Positions 1 through 6,490 of a DNA stretch of 42,830 nucleotides are shown here, in pieces. Each line of letters starts with the position of its first letter. Position 1 is the first letter of the stretch. The notes beneath the pieces were generated by a model, which had not been told where the DNA came from, ran no database searches, and was given only the letters and a program-made list of their open reading frames with translations. The stretch comes from Mycolicibacterium iranicum (GTDB lineage: Bacteria; Actinomycetota; Actinomycetes; Mycobacteriales; Mycobacteriaceae). Location: the NCBI RefSeq assembly GCF_001650495.1, contig NZ_LWCS01000044.1:1-42830 (forward strand), in the 5' to 3' direction. Both the position numbers and the translations under genes were made by a program.

Positions 1-108
1 CCACCACCCCCACCACCTCCTCCGCCGTGGAACGGAGACCCCACGCCGGGCTTCTCGATCGGAATCTGCGCGCCGATTCCGTTCGTGTCGCTGTGTACGG
101 GGATCTGA
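1..108 (+). CDS. C-terminal end of a proline-rich protein (partial)
   Basis: Frame 1 is open from the window edge to TGA at 106-108 and encodes 35 residues. It opens with a run of nine prolines and continues WNGDPTPGFSIG, ending with two cysteines in a hydrophobic tail (ICAPIPFVSLC). Proline-rich tails are common in mycobacterial exported or cell-wall proteins, so this is probably the end of such a protein. The start and the rest of the protein lie outside the window, so no function can be given. Confidence 0.5.
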   Translation, partial: PPPPPPPPPWNGDPTPGFSIGICAPIPFVSLCTGI

Positions 109-174
109 CGATCCACCCGTGCTCGCCGGCGGTCGGCCTTGACGAAAACGATCCGGGGCCCAGCGATGGCTTCC

Positions 175-180
175 TACACT
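175..180 (+). promoter_or_regulatory. Candidate -10 box for the small secreted protein gene
   Basis: TACACT fits the mycobacterial -10 consensus TANNNT and would start a transcript near 187, leaving a short leader that includes the strong ribosome binding site AAGGAGG at 205-211. No convincing -35 box is visible at the usual distance. Confidence 0.35.
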
Positions 181-215
181 CTTCGTAACGCGCTGACCAG
201 CGCGAAGGAGGCATC

Positions 216-635
216 ATGAGAAACCTGACCGTAGGTGCGGTGGCTGCTGGTCTCTGTGCCGCCGGCCTTGCCTTGGCGGCACCCGCGCACGCCGATCTCG
301 CCCCGGGCCTGTATGAGTATCGGTCGGTCATGGCCACGGGCGCCACCGAGGACATCAGCATGCGGATCGACAGTTGCGGTCCCGGCTGCATCAGCCTGTT
401 CAACCTCGAGAGCAACAGGGATCAGGGCCAGGCGCGTGTTCAAGGAGCGCAATACGTGCTGGACCAGTTCGTTCCGGGAGGAGCGTTCTGTCCGGACGGT
501 CGCGCCGTCGACGTGGTCGCCCGATACACCTTCAACCTCGATGGCACGAACGGGCTGTACACGCTGAACGGGCCGAATCCCTGTGGCAACAACGGACCAG
601 TCGGATCGACCACCTTCGTCCTCGTCCCGTCCTGA
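216..635 (+). CDS. Small secreted cysteine-containing mycobacterial protein
   Basis: The 139-residue product starts with a classical Sec signal peptide: MRN, a hydrophobic core rich in A, G and L, then an APAHA/D cleavage site near residue 26. The mature part has four cysteines (CGPGC, a C before PDGR, and NPCG), consistent with disulfides outside the cytoplasm, and ends TTFVLVPS. The start is supported by AAGGAGG five nt upstream. I do not recognise a specific family. Size and layout resemble small secreted proteins of unknown function common in mycobacteria. The pseudogene on the opposite strand just downstream (656-1073) also looks like a cysteine-bearing exported protein. Confidence 0.75.
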   Translation: MRNLTVGAVAAGLCAAGLALAAPAHADLAPGLYEYRSVMATGATEDISMRIDSCGPGCISLFNLESNRDQGQARVQGAQYVLDQFVPGGAFCPDGRAVDVVARYTFNLDGTNGLYTLNGPNPCGNNGPVGSTTFVLVPS

Positions 636-655
636 GCGGCCCCGGGCGGCCCGAA

Positions 656-1073
656 TCAGTTGACCTCGGTCAAGGTGAGGGCCGTGGGCAAGCTGGTCTA
701 CTGCGGTGCGAAACCGCATGCCGGACCGTCGATCGTGCCGATGGCGATGGCGTGGAAGTTCTCCGGGTCGAAGGTGAAATCTTCTGTACCGGAGCATATT
801 TGATCCGTAGTGCAGGTTGCTTCGTCGGCTCGCCGGACCTGCATCCGCCACTGGCCGTTCTTTCAGGCGCGCCTGACCGCTCCAGCCGGCGCTTGACGTG
901 ACGTTGGCGCAGCCGAGTTGGAGCCCGCCGGCGGGGAGCCAGAGGTTCTGGGGTGCCTCCGCTGGCGATATGTGCTTGCTTTTGTCGATGCCGCTGCACA
1001 GGCTTGGTTTCGTCTGCGGGTTCTGAAATCCGTCCGCTGTCTCTGCGCTGAGGAGATGAGATGCGCGTTGTCG
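656..1073 (-). pseudogene. Decayed gene for a cysteine-rich exported protein (no start, frameshift, in-frame stop)
   Basis: On the minus strand one frame reads coherent protein from about 1073 down to 861 (it includes SLCSGIDKSKH, APQNLWLPAGG, LGCANVTSSAG, ending GQARLK). At an AAA run (861-863) the sense continues in the next frame as NGQWRMQVRRADEATC, FTFDPENFHAIAIG and DGPACGFAPQ. Removing one A joins the two halves as ARLKNGQWRM. An in-frame TAG at 698-700 is followed, in the same frame, by TSLPTALTLTEVN and TGA at 656-658, which looks like the original C-terminus. No start codon or signal peptide is found before the stop at 1074-1076, and the 5' part overlaps the oxidoreductase start at 1061. 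I read it as a truncated relic. A single sequencing error could explain the frameshift but not all three defects. Confidence 0.5.
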
Positions 1074-2485
1074 TCATCGGTGGTGGTCCCGCGGGTGTCT
1101 CCGCCGCCCTGCACGCGGCCGAGCTCGGCGCCGACGTCACCCTCATCGAGCGGGGAAGGGTCGGCGGCACTGCGCTCAACCGGGGCCCGGCACCTGTTCG
1201 CACGCTCGCGCGTGCGGCGCGCCTGGTGCGGGACTGGAGTTCGTGGGAGACGTTCGGTCTGCGCGGGCCGCGGCCTGAGGTCGACCTTGCGGCGACACTG
1301 GCGAATGCGCAGCGGGTGGCGGCCTACGCCTACGAACGCAAGCGGATCGCCGATCGCATCCGTTCGTGCGGAGTCGCACTCGTCGAGGAGGCGGGCGACG
1401 CTCGATTCGTCGATGCCCACACGCTCGCCACTGCCGACGGGCGCACGTGGTCCGCGGACCGCGTCATCATTGCGGCCGGAGGTAGACCCGGGCGACTGCC
1501 GATCCCCGGGGCCGAGCTCGGCCTGACCTATGAGGACCTCCGCGGTCTGACCTCGCTTCCCGGCAGAGTCGCTGTCATCGGGGGCGCCGACACGGGGTGT
1601 CAGCTCGCCTCGATCCTGGCCGACTTCGGTGGCGAGGTCACGCTGCTGGAGTACGCGCCGCGCATCGTGGCGCGAGCTGATGTCGACGTGTCGGTCGCGC
1701 TCGAGGATGCTTTCCGGAAACGCGGTATCGAGATCGTCACCAGTGCCGCAGTTTACGAACTGGAGGCTCTTCGTCCAGGCGTGGGCGTCCGGTACCGGGT
1801 CGACGACGAAGCCAGAACGCTCGATGTGGATGCGGCCTTCTTCGCAGTCGGCTGGCCCGGCAACGCCGACCTCGTCGACGTTGCCGCCGCCGGCGTGGTC
1901 ACCGAACGCGGTTACGTGAAGGTCGACGCGTTCACCGCGACGAACGTCCCGCATATCTTCGCCGCCGGGGACGTCGACGGGAACAGCATGCTCGTCAGCA
2001 GCGCAACGCTCGAAGGCCGCGTCGCCGCCGAGAACGCGGTGCTCGGCCAGCGTCGCCGGGTGGTGCACGAGGTTGTCCCCGCCGGCAGCTTCACCAACCC
2101 CGAGTACGGCAGTGTCGGCCTCACCGAGGAGCAGGCCCGCGCCCGCTACGACTGCGTCGTCGCCGTGACGCAGTACGAGAACATACTGCGGCCGGTCGCC
2201 GATGGTCAGCCGGAAGGCTTCTGCAAGCTGATCGTCGAGACCCTGCGACGGCAGATCGTCGGCGCCCACGTCCTTGGGGAGTATTCCGCCGAGGTGATCC
2301 AGATGGTCGCGGCGTGTATGGCGGCCGGGATGCGTGTCGAGGATGTCGCCGAACTCCAGTTTGCCTTCCCCACATTCAGCGAGGGAGTCAGTCAGGCGGC
2401 CCAGACGATCGTCACTCAGCTCGGCGTGCGTCCGATGCCCCATCTGTGGAGCAGTCTGGAGACGGCGCGACCGATCCAGGAATGA
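1061..2485 (+). CDS. FAD/NAD(P)-dependent pyridine nucleotide-disulfide oxidoreductase family protein lacking the redox cysteines
   Basis: The 474-residue product has the full fold of the glutathione reductase/lipoamide dehydrogenase family. It has an N-terminal FAD Rossmann motif (VVIGGGPAG, about residues 4-12), a second nucleotide site (VIGGADTG, about 170), the second FAD motif (FAAGDVDG, about 305) and a C-terminal dimerisation domain. In active members the first domain carries GGTCLNxGCxP; here the equivalent is GGTALNRGPAP, so both cysteines of the CXXXXC redox pair are missing (A and P). The C-terminal HPT/HxxE catalytic region reads FPTFSEG. It may act as a soluble transhydrogenase- or diaphorase-like enzyme, or have another role, but classical disulfide reduction looks excluded. 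The gene stands alone; its start overlaps the pseudogene on the other strand. Confidence 0.8.
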   Translation: MRVVVIGGGPAGVSAALHAAELGADVTLIERGRVGGTALNRGPAPVRTLARAARLVRDWSSWETFGLRGPRPEVDLAATLANAQRVAAYAYERKRIADRIRSCGVALVEEAGDARFVDAHTLATADGRTWSADRVIIAAGGRPGRLPIPGAELGLTYEDLRGLTSLPGRVAVIGGADTGCQLASILADFGGEVTLLEYAPRIVARADVDVSVALEDAFRKRGIEIVTSAAVYELEALRPGVGVRYRVDDEARTLDVDAAFFAVGWPGNADLVDVAAAGVVTERGYVKVDAFTATNVPHIFAAGDVDGNSMLVSSATLEGRVAAENAVLGQRRRVVHEVVPAGSFTNPEYGSVGLTEEQARARYDCVVAVTQYENILRPVADGQPEGFCKLIVETLRRQIVGAHVLGEYSAEVIQMVAACMAAGMRVEDVAELQFAFPTFSEGVSQAAQTIVTQLGVRPMPHLWSSLETARPIQE

Positions 2486-2519
2486 CGGCGGTCGCCCTCG
2501 TATGGCAGCCTGGCCGAAG

Positions 2520-2726
2520 TCAGTCCGTGCGCCGGTCGCGTCCGGACTTCGGCACATCCTGGGGGCCGCGGCGGTCGTGCGGCGGGACGAGGGGGGTGTC
2601 GCGCACCTTTCTTCCGTAGCCGGCCACCGTGCTGAACGCCCTGTGGCAACCGGGACAGATCGGTTTACCGTCCTTGTTCACCGACCAGCTCTTACCGCCG
2701 CCCTTGCACGCCTTGCTCGGCTTCAT
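2520..2726 (-). CDS. Small zinc-ribbon-like protein
   Basis: The 68-residue product reads MKPSKACKGGGKSWSVNKDG followed by a CPGCHRAF motif and a basic, proline-containing tail. CPGCH plus the upstream cysteine suggests a small zinc ribbon, although only three cysteines and a histidine are visible. The start at 2726 has GAGG 11 nt upstream, whereas longer in-frame starts would add a sequence that does not look coding. It is convergent with the oxidoreductase gene, with 34 nt between the stops. Function unknown; a nucleic-acid-binding role is only a guess. Confidence 0.6.
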   Translation of the reverse strand: MKPSKACKGGGKSWSVNKDGKPICPGCHRAFSTVAGYGRKVRDTPLVPPHDRRGPQDVPKSGRDRRTD

Positions 2727-2871
2727 GGGTGCATCATCCTCGCAATCGTGCCGAGTGATCGCCGGAGTCCAACGGCGCCGTGACAATCGCCCCCGAGGTT
2801 GTCACATCACAATATGCTTGCGGCTTGTCACAAGTTGATATTGGGGAGGTCCCTCTAGCCGGATCCGATAG

Positions 2872-2877
2872 TAAATT
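2872..2877 (+). promoter_or_regulatory. Candidate -10 box for the MspA-like gene (leaderless start)
   Basis: TAAATT matches TANNNT and ends 7 nt before the GTG at 2885, the spacing seen for mycobacterial leaderless mRNAs. There is no ribosome binding site directly before the GTG, which agrees with a leaderless transcript. No clear -35 box is visible. Confidence 0.35.
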
Positions 2878-2884
2878 TCCTCCC

Positions 2885-3637
2885 GTGAAGCTGAGTTGGC
2901 TTGGCGCACTCAGCATCGTCTGGGCTCTGATGCCGGCATTCGCGTGTCCCGCGGCTGCCGAGCCAGCACCTGATGTCGTCGCGCCGGTGCCCGACCCCGC
3001 CGTCGGCGGCGCAGCACCCGTCGCCCACGCAGCTGGGGTCATCGCCCCGGGCGCGGACGCCCTCATCGTTTCCGCTCCTGCGTCGACGACCACGACACCC
3101 AACGGTTGGACGCTGACCGTCGGGGCCAAGGACGAGGTGATACAGAACACCAACCCCCTCACCACCGCGCTGTCGTCGCGCAACTACCAAGTCAGAGGGG
3201 TCTTCAACGGCTCGTTACGTGGACCGGAGGGCTCCGAGCCGCCACGGGGCGTGTTGGAGGTGGGTTACCAGATCGGCTGCGGTATCGACATGGGCGCCAA
3301 CGGCGTCACCATGACCGGTTCCGCGGGACTCACGCCGTCCCTGGGCCTGGTGGGACTCGACGGAGAGGGCGAGTTCATCGACGGCATCGCGCCGGTGCTG
3401 TCGGCGCCGCTGACCGGAGGCATCGCGGTCGGTCTGCGACCTGGTCTCATCAACACCGTCCCCGTGGGACGCAAGGAGTTCACCGGCAACGATCCGTGGG
3501 TGTTGGTCAGCAACTTCAACGTGAAGATCGATGGCTGCGTGGGGGAGTCGTTCATCAGGTCCTACGCCGTGCTCACCCATGCGACGGACCAATCCGACTC
3601 GATCCTGGGGTATTACGGCACGACAAAGAAGGTGTGA
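2885..3637 (+). CDS. MspA-family porin-like exported protein
   Basis: With GTG 2885 the 250-residue product begins with a signal peptide (KLSWLGALSIVWALMPAF, then an alanine-rich cleavage region). An alanine/proline-rich stretch of about 50 residues follows, then a region typical of the MspA porin family: NGWTLTVGAKDE, the RNYQVRGVFNGSLRGP segment and LEVGYQIG. MspA forms octameric outer-membrane pores for small hydrophilic solutes. Differences from MspA are the longer N-terminal linker and two cysteines (QIGCGID and DGCVGE) that could form a disulfide. The central loops differ from the acidic constriction of MspA, so pore properties cannot be inferred. A longer in-frame start at 2780 was rejected because it would bury the signal peptide. 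Confidence 0.8.
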   Translation: MKLSWLGALSIVWALMPAFACPAAAEPAPDVVAPVPDPAVGGAAPVAHAAGVIAPGADALIVSAPASTTTTPNGWTLTVGAKDEVIQNTNPLTTALSSRNYQVRGVFNGSLRGPEGSEPPRGVLEVGYQIGCGIDMGANGVTMTGSAGLTPSLGLVGLDGEGEFIDGIAPVLSAPLTGGIAVGLRPGLINTVPVGRKEFTGNDPWVLVSNFNVKIDGCVGESFIRSYAVLTHATDQSDSILGYYGTTKKV

Positions 3638-3752
3638 TCTCGCCATCGACGCCCTTGTCTGGCAACAGTTTTGGTTCTCGTCAGCAATGACGGCGCGACC
3701 TTCTGGTCGGTCAACGGTGGCGAGTGGCAGGGACGGCTGCAGAGAACTCTTG

Positions 3753-4271
3753 TCAGCGAGACTTGTGTCGGTACCCGAGCAGACGGTCCGCACTGCGGAC
3801 GGCAGTCATCGTAGAGACGTACGAGGCGAAGCCGAGCCATACCAGTCGCGGCGCCAGCAACCATGCTGCCCGCCGATCCAGCCGAGCGGTGAGGCGCACG
3901 CTGTATGCCGTCAGCGCGAAGCCCGCCGCCGTATTCACAGCGCCCAGGATCGGACTGCGTAGACCGAAGAACAGGCTTGAGAAGCTGCCGAACAGTACCC
4001 AAGTGCCGGCCTCGGCAGCCAGGGCGCGACGGCGTAGATCCGTGGAATCGGGCAGGTTGGCGATGCGCAGGTTGCTTGCGAGCGTCGTGATGTTGTTGGC
4101 GGCCCAGACGGGCGCGAAGACCCATCCGGGCGGCGCCCCCGGGGGTGTGTGGAGCGACTCGTAGAACGAGTCGTCGCCGTTGTATCCGGCGGGCAGCGCG
4201 CTGGCGACATTGGCGAGGACGCCGACGACGGCGGCATGCCGCCAGGTGTAGCGAGGCTTGCCTCGGTGCAT
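3753..4271 (-). CDS. TspO/MBR family membrane protein
   Basis: The 172-residue product has five hydrophobic segments as in the TspO/peripheral benzodiazepine receptor family. The family signature is visible in PPGWVFAPVWAANNI (about residues 43-57), and the last helix resembles TspO (LAPRLVWLGFASYVS). TspO proteins bind tetrapyrroles and sterols and are linked to stress and porphyrin metabolism; the ligand here is unknown. The start at 4271 is chosen because GGAGCG lies just upstream on the minus strand. The gene is divergent from a MarR-family regulator with 57 nt between the starts, so the two probably share regulation. Confidence 0.8.
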   Translation of the reverse strand: MHRGKPRYTWRHAAVVGVLANVASALPAGYNGDDSFYESLHTPPGAPPGWVFAPVWAANNITTLASNLRIANLPDSTDLRRRALAAEAGTWVLFGSFSSLFFGLRSPILGAVNTAAGFALTAYSVRLTARLDRRAAWLLAPRLVWLGFASYVSTMTAVRSADRLLGYRHKSR

Positions 4272-4276
4272 AATCG

Positions 4277-4301
4277 CTCCGTTTCCGAGTAACTCCGTTT
4301 C
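4277..4301. promoter_or_regulatory. Direct repeats CTCCGTTTC between tspO-like and marR genes
   Basis: CTCCGTTTC occurs at 4277-4285 and again at 4293-4301, 16 nt apart, inside the 57-nt divergent promoter region. This is a plausible binding site for the neighbouring MarR protein, although MarR operators are more often inverted repeats. Confidence 0.3.
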
Positions 4302-4328
4302 GGACGAGAATAGGACTAGGGTCTTCGC

Positions 4329-4820
4329 ATGGCAAGCGGCGATGCGGTGGAACAAACGGAACGCAGCAGGGTCACGGCAGAGGAGGTTTCGTGGGCGCTG
4401 CGAGATTTCACGCGAGCAGCCGTCGATGCCGACTACGCGATCGCCCGGCGCGTCGGTCTGCGGCCAATGGACTACACGGCGCTGAACCACGTGTTCGCGC
4501 ACCGAGGGTCGCTCAGTCCGAACCAACTGAGCGATCGCCTCGGTATCAGCACCGGCTCCGCGAGCGAGCTCGTCGACCGCCTGGAACGGGCCGGACACGT
4601 GGAGCGGCATCGCAACGAGCACGATCGGCGTCGCGTCAGCCTGTCGCCCACGCCCGCGTCCGTCGATCGGGTGTTGGGCGAATTGGCGCCCCTGCTGACG
4701 GAACTCGACGAGATCGCCCGCCAGTACAGCGCGCCCGAGCGTGACCTCATCGCCGGCTACCTACGCCGCGTGGCGCAGGCGCTTCGCGACTACGAGACGA
4801 GCACCGCGCCGGTTGACTGA
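4329..4820 (+). CDS. MarR-family transcriptional regulator
   Basis: The 163-residue product has the winged-helix MarR layout. A helix LRPMDYTALNHVFAH comes first, followed by LSPNQLSDRLGISTGSASEL as the recognition helix-turn-helix (about residues 62-81). The wing contains the family-typical NEHDRRRVSLSPT (about 97-109). It is likely to be a dimeric repressor acting on its own promoter and on the divergent TspO-like gene. The ligand is unknown. Its stop lies only about 40 nt from attL of the integrated element, so it is the last chromosomal gene before the element. Confidence 0.85.
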   Translation: MASGDAVEQTERSRVTAEEVSWALRDFTRAAVDADYAIARRVGLRPMDYTALNHVFAHRGSLSPNQLSDRLGISTGSASELVDRLERAGHVERHRNEHDRRRVSLSPTPASVDRVLGELAPLLTELDEIARQYSAPERDLIAGYLRRVAQALRDYETSTAPVD

Positions 4821-4857
4821 CGAGTGTCGGTGGGTGGACGAATAGCCCCGAGCTGTA

Positions 4858-4880
4858 AGTGCCCCCGGCAGGATTCGAAC
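4858..4880. repeat. attL core (orphan 3' end of tRNA-Arg)
   Basis: The 23 nt are identical to 14702-14724 and contain TGCCCCCGGCAGGATTCGAA, the complement of the tRNA acceptor strand and T-arm. Similarity stops immediately after GAAC (T here, C in the tRNA), so only the tRNA 3' end was duplicated, as expected for a tyrosine recombinase crossing over in the T-arm. Confidence 0.85.
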
Positions 4881-4986
4881 TAGCCGGTGCGCCTGACGGA
4901 TTCGCACCGTCAATCAGCAGAAATGGTCTCTGTACAGGCATTTGTCTAGACACCCGGAACTGACTGGGTGGCGCGCATTGGCGCGG

Positions 4987-4992
4987 TAAAGT
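4987..4992 (+). promoter_or_regulatory. Candidate -10 box for the integrase
   Basis: TAAAGT fits TANNNT and predicts a start near 4999. The paired GTGGCACG sites at 5001-5019 lie directly over the transcription start, so integrase bound there could repress its own gene. Confidence 0.35.
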
Positions 4993-5000
4993 GCATCTAT

Positions 5001-5019
5001 GTGGCACGTAGGTGGCACG
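5001..5019 (+). repeat. Paired GTGGCACG motifs near attL (candidate integrase arm sites)
   Basis: GTGGCACG occurs at 5001-5008 and 5012-5019, starts 11 nt apart, about 120 bp inside attL. The same pair with the same 11-nt spacing occurs near attR at 14647-14665, which is the pattern expected for integrase arm-type binding sites. Confidence 0.5.
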
Positions 5020-5034
5020 GGGAGGCAAACACCG

Positions 5035-6225
5035 ATGTCGGAGACCGCACCGAAAAGACGTCAGCAGACCACGCGCAGAGGGTGGGGCCGGATACGTCGG
5101 CTGCCGTCAGGTCGTTACCAAGCGTCCTATGTCGGCCGAGACCTGGCGCGTCATGTTGCCCCCGCCACGTTCACGGCCAAGATGGACGCCGAGTATTGGC
5201 TTGCCGATGAGCGCCGGTTGATCGAGCGCGGGCAGTGGACGCCACCGGCTCAGCGTGAGGCTCAACAGATGGCCGCGATCATCACGTTGGACGAGTACGC
5301 CAAGACATGGATCGAGCAACGGCCGCTCAAGCCGCGCACCCGACAGATGTACAAAGACACCCTTCGGCTACACATCTCCGACTCGCTCGGCCGTGTTGGC
5401 GTCGGTCAGCTCACCGCGCAAGCCGTGCGTGCCTGGTACGCCAAACTCGGCACCGACCATCCACGGCGCAACTCCCACGCCTACGCGCTGTTGCACGCGA
5501 TCACCAAGACGGCGGTCGAAGACGGGTTATTGGCTGCCAACCCGTGCAACATCAAGGCCGCGATGAATCCGCCGACCAAGCGCGCGCCGGTCATCTTGGA
5601 GGTGACTGCGCTGGCCACGGTGGCTGAGAAGATCAGACCGGAACGGCTCAAAGCCCTGGTGTTGCTCAGCGCGTGGTGTGGCGCGCGGTGGGGCGAGGTC
5701 ATCGAGCTTCGACGCAAAGACATCGATGCCGACTGCACCACGGTCAGTGTCGGTCGTGGTGCCACCCATCGCGGCGGCTGCCGAATCGATACACCGAAGT
5801 CAGGCAAGGCCCGCACGGTGACGATTCCTCCGCACATCCGCGCCGACGTGAAACACCACTTAGCCACCCATGTCGCCAAGGGGCCAGATGCACTGCTGTT
5901 CCCGGCCGAACGTGGCGGCTGCCATCTCAATGACAAAGTGTTTCGCGAGTACCTGCAAACAGCGCTGGAAAGTGTTGGTAGGCAGGATGTCCGCGTGCAC
6001 GATCTGCGCCACTTCGCCGGTACGCAGATGGCCCGTGTCGGAAACCTGAAAGAGACGATGGAACGTCTTGGTCATTCCACGGTCAAGGCATCATTGATCT
6101 ATCAGCAGGTGGTCTCGGGTCGACCGGCCGAGATTGCCGAAGCGCTGTCGGCACTGGCAACGGGTGCACTCGACGCCGAAGCAAAGGCGGCAGCAGAGGC
6201 AGAAGCGAAGCAGGGGGGCGGTTAG
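5035..6225 (+). CDS. int: Tyrosine recombinase / phage integrase
   Basis: The 396-residue product has the three parts of a lambda-type integrase. There is an N-terminal arm-binding region (RRLPSGRYQASYVGRD), a SAM-like core-binding domain (LDEYAKTWIEQRPLKPRTRQ, about residues 85-165) and a C-terminal catalytic domain. The catalytic residues are R218 (GARWGEV), H322 and R325 (HDLRH), H347 (GHS) and Y356 (LIYQQV). It should integrate and excise the element at the tRNA-Arg att site next to it. ATG 5035 is chosen because GGGGAGG lies 9 nt upstream. ATG 4999 is an alternative leaderless start adding 12 residues. A strong terminator follows. Confidence 0.93.
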   Translation: MSETAPKRRQQTTRRGWGRIRRLPSGRYQASYVGRDLARHVAPATFTAKMDAEYWLADERRLIERGQWTPPAQREAQQMAAIITLDEYAKTWIEQRPLKPRTRQMYKDTLRLHISDSLGRVGVGQLTAQAVRAWYAKLGTDHPRRNSHAYALLHAITKTAVEDGLLAANPCNIKAAMNPPTKRAPVILEVTALATVAEKIRPERLKALVLLSAWCGARWGEVIELRRKDIDADCTTVSVGRGATHRGGCRIDTPKSGKARTVTIPPHIRADVKHHLATHVAKGPDALLFPAERGGCHLNDKVFREYLQTALESVGRQDVRVHDLRHFAGTQMARVGNLKETMERLGHSTVKASLIYQQVVSGRPAEIAEALSALATGALDAEAKAAAEAEAKQGGG

Positions 6226-6262
6226 CCACATTGGTCCCTGGCTGCCCTGTGTCCGAACGAAT

Positions 6263-6302
6263 GGCCTGCCCGTGCTGTGATGCCACGGGCAGGCCGTTTT
6301 AA
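6263..6302 (+). terminator. Intrinsic terminator after the integrase
   Basis: GGCCTGCCCGTG (6263-6274) pairs perfectly with CACGGGCAGGCC (6284-6295) around a 9-nt loop and is followed by GTTTTAATT. This separates the integrase transcript from the excisionase/replication transcript. Confidence 0.8.
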
Positions 6303-6349
6303 TTCCTCACAATCGCCAGGTAACCGTCACCGCGAAACGTCGCTACATT

Positions 6350-6359
6350 CGTCTAGACG
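6350..6359. promoter_or_regulatory. Palindrome CGTCTAGACG upstream of the xis promoter
   Basis: This 10-nt perfect palindrome lies 8 nt upstream of the candidate -35 box at 6367. A related palindrome, TGTCTAGACA, occurs at 4943-4952 between attL and the integrase. The shared GTCTAGAC core suggests one binding protein for both promoters. Confidence 0.35.
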
Positions 6360-6366
6360 GGACAGA

Positions 6367-6394
6367 TTGCAGCACAGAGGTTCCCGGGTAGTCT
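6367..6394 (+). promoter_or_regulatory. Candidate promoter of the xis-rep operon
   Basis: TTGCAG (6367-6372) and TAGTCT (6389-6394) are separated by 16 nt and match mycobacterial -35 and -10 elements. The transcript would begin near 6401 and read into the excisionase-like gene at 6491. Confidence 0.45.
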
Positions 6395-6442
6395 GGTTGC
6401 TGTCTCCGAGTCTTTTGGGCAATGACGAGCCGAGAGCGCGCA

Positions 6443-6458
6443 CTCAAGCGCGCTTGAG
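6443..6458. promoter_or_regulatory. 16-nt perfect palindrome upstream of xis (candidate operator)
   Basis: CTCAAGCGCGCTTGAG is a perfect inverted repeat without a loop, 32 nt before the xis start codon. Its form suits a dimeric repressor. No obvious repressor gene is present in the element, so the binding protein may be the WhiB-like or Xis-like protein, or come from the host or a helper phage. Confidence 0.45.
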
Positions 6459-6490
6459 ACCGCCATGCGTACAGAAGGATTCGGGACACC

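Noticed and set aside
174..851. Minus-strand ORF of 225 codons near the left end
   Set aside because: It is antisense to the secreted protein gene and only its first codons coincide with the pseudogene frame; the sense reading of the relic shifts frame at 861.
863..2557. Long minus-strand ORF (564 codons) opposite the flavin oxidoreductase
   Set aside because: It is the mirror frame of a high-GC gene with clear FAD/NAD motifs; its protein has no recognisable domain and is rich in R, D and H as antisense shadows are.
4860..4932. Possible second tRNA gene at the left edge of the element
   Set aside because: Only the 3' acceptor and T-arm part (4860-4880) matches; the anticodon and D-arms are absent, so it is an attachment-site remnant.
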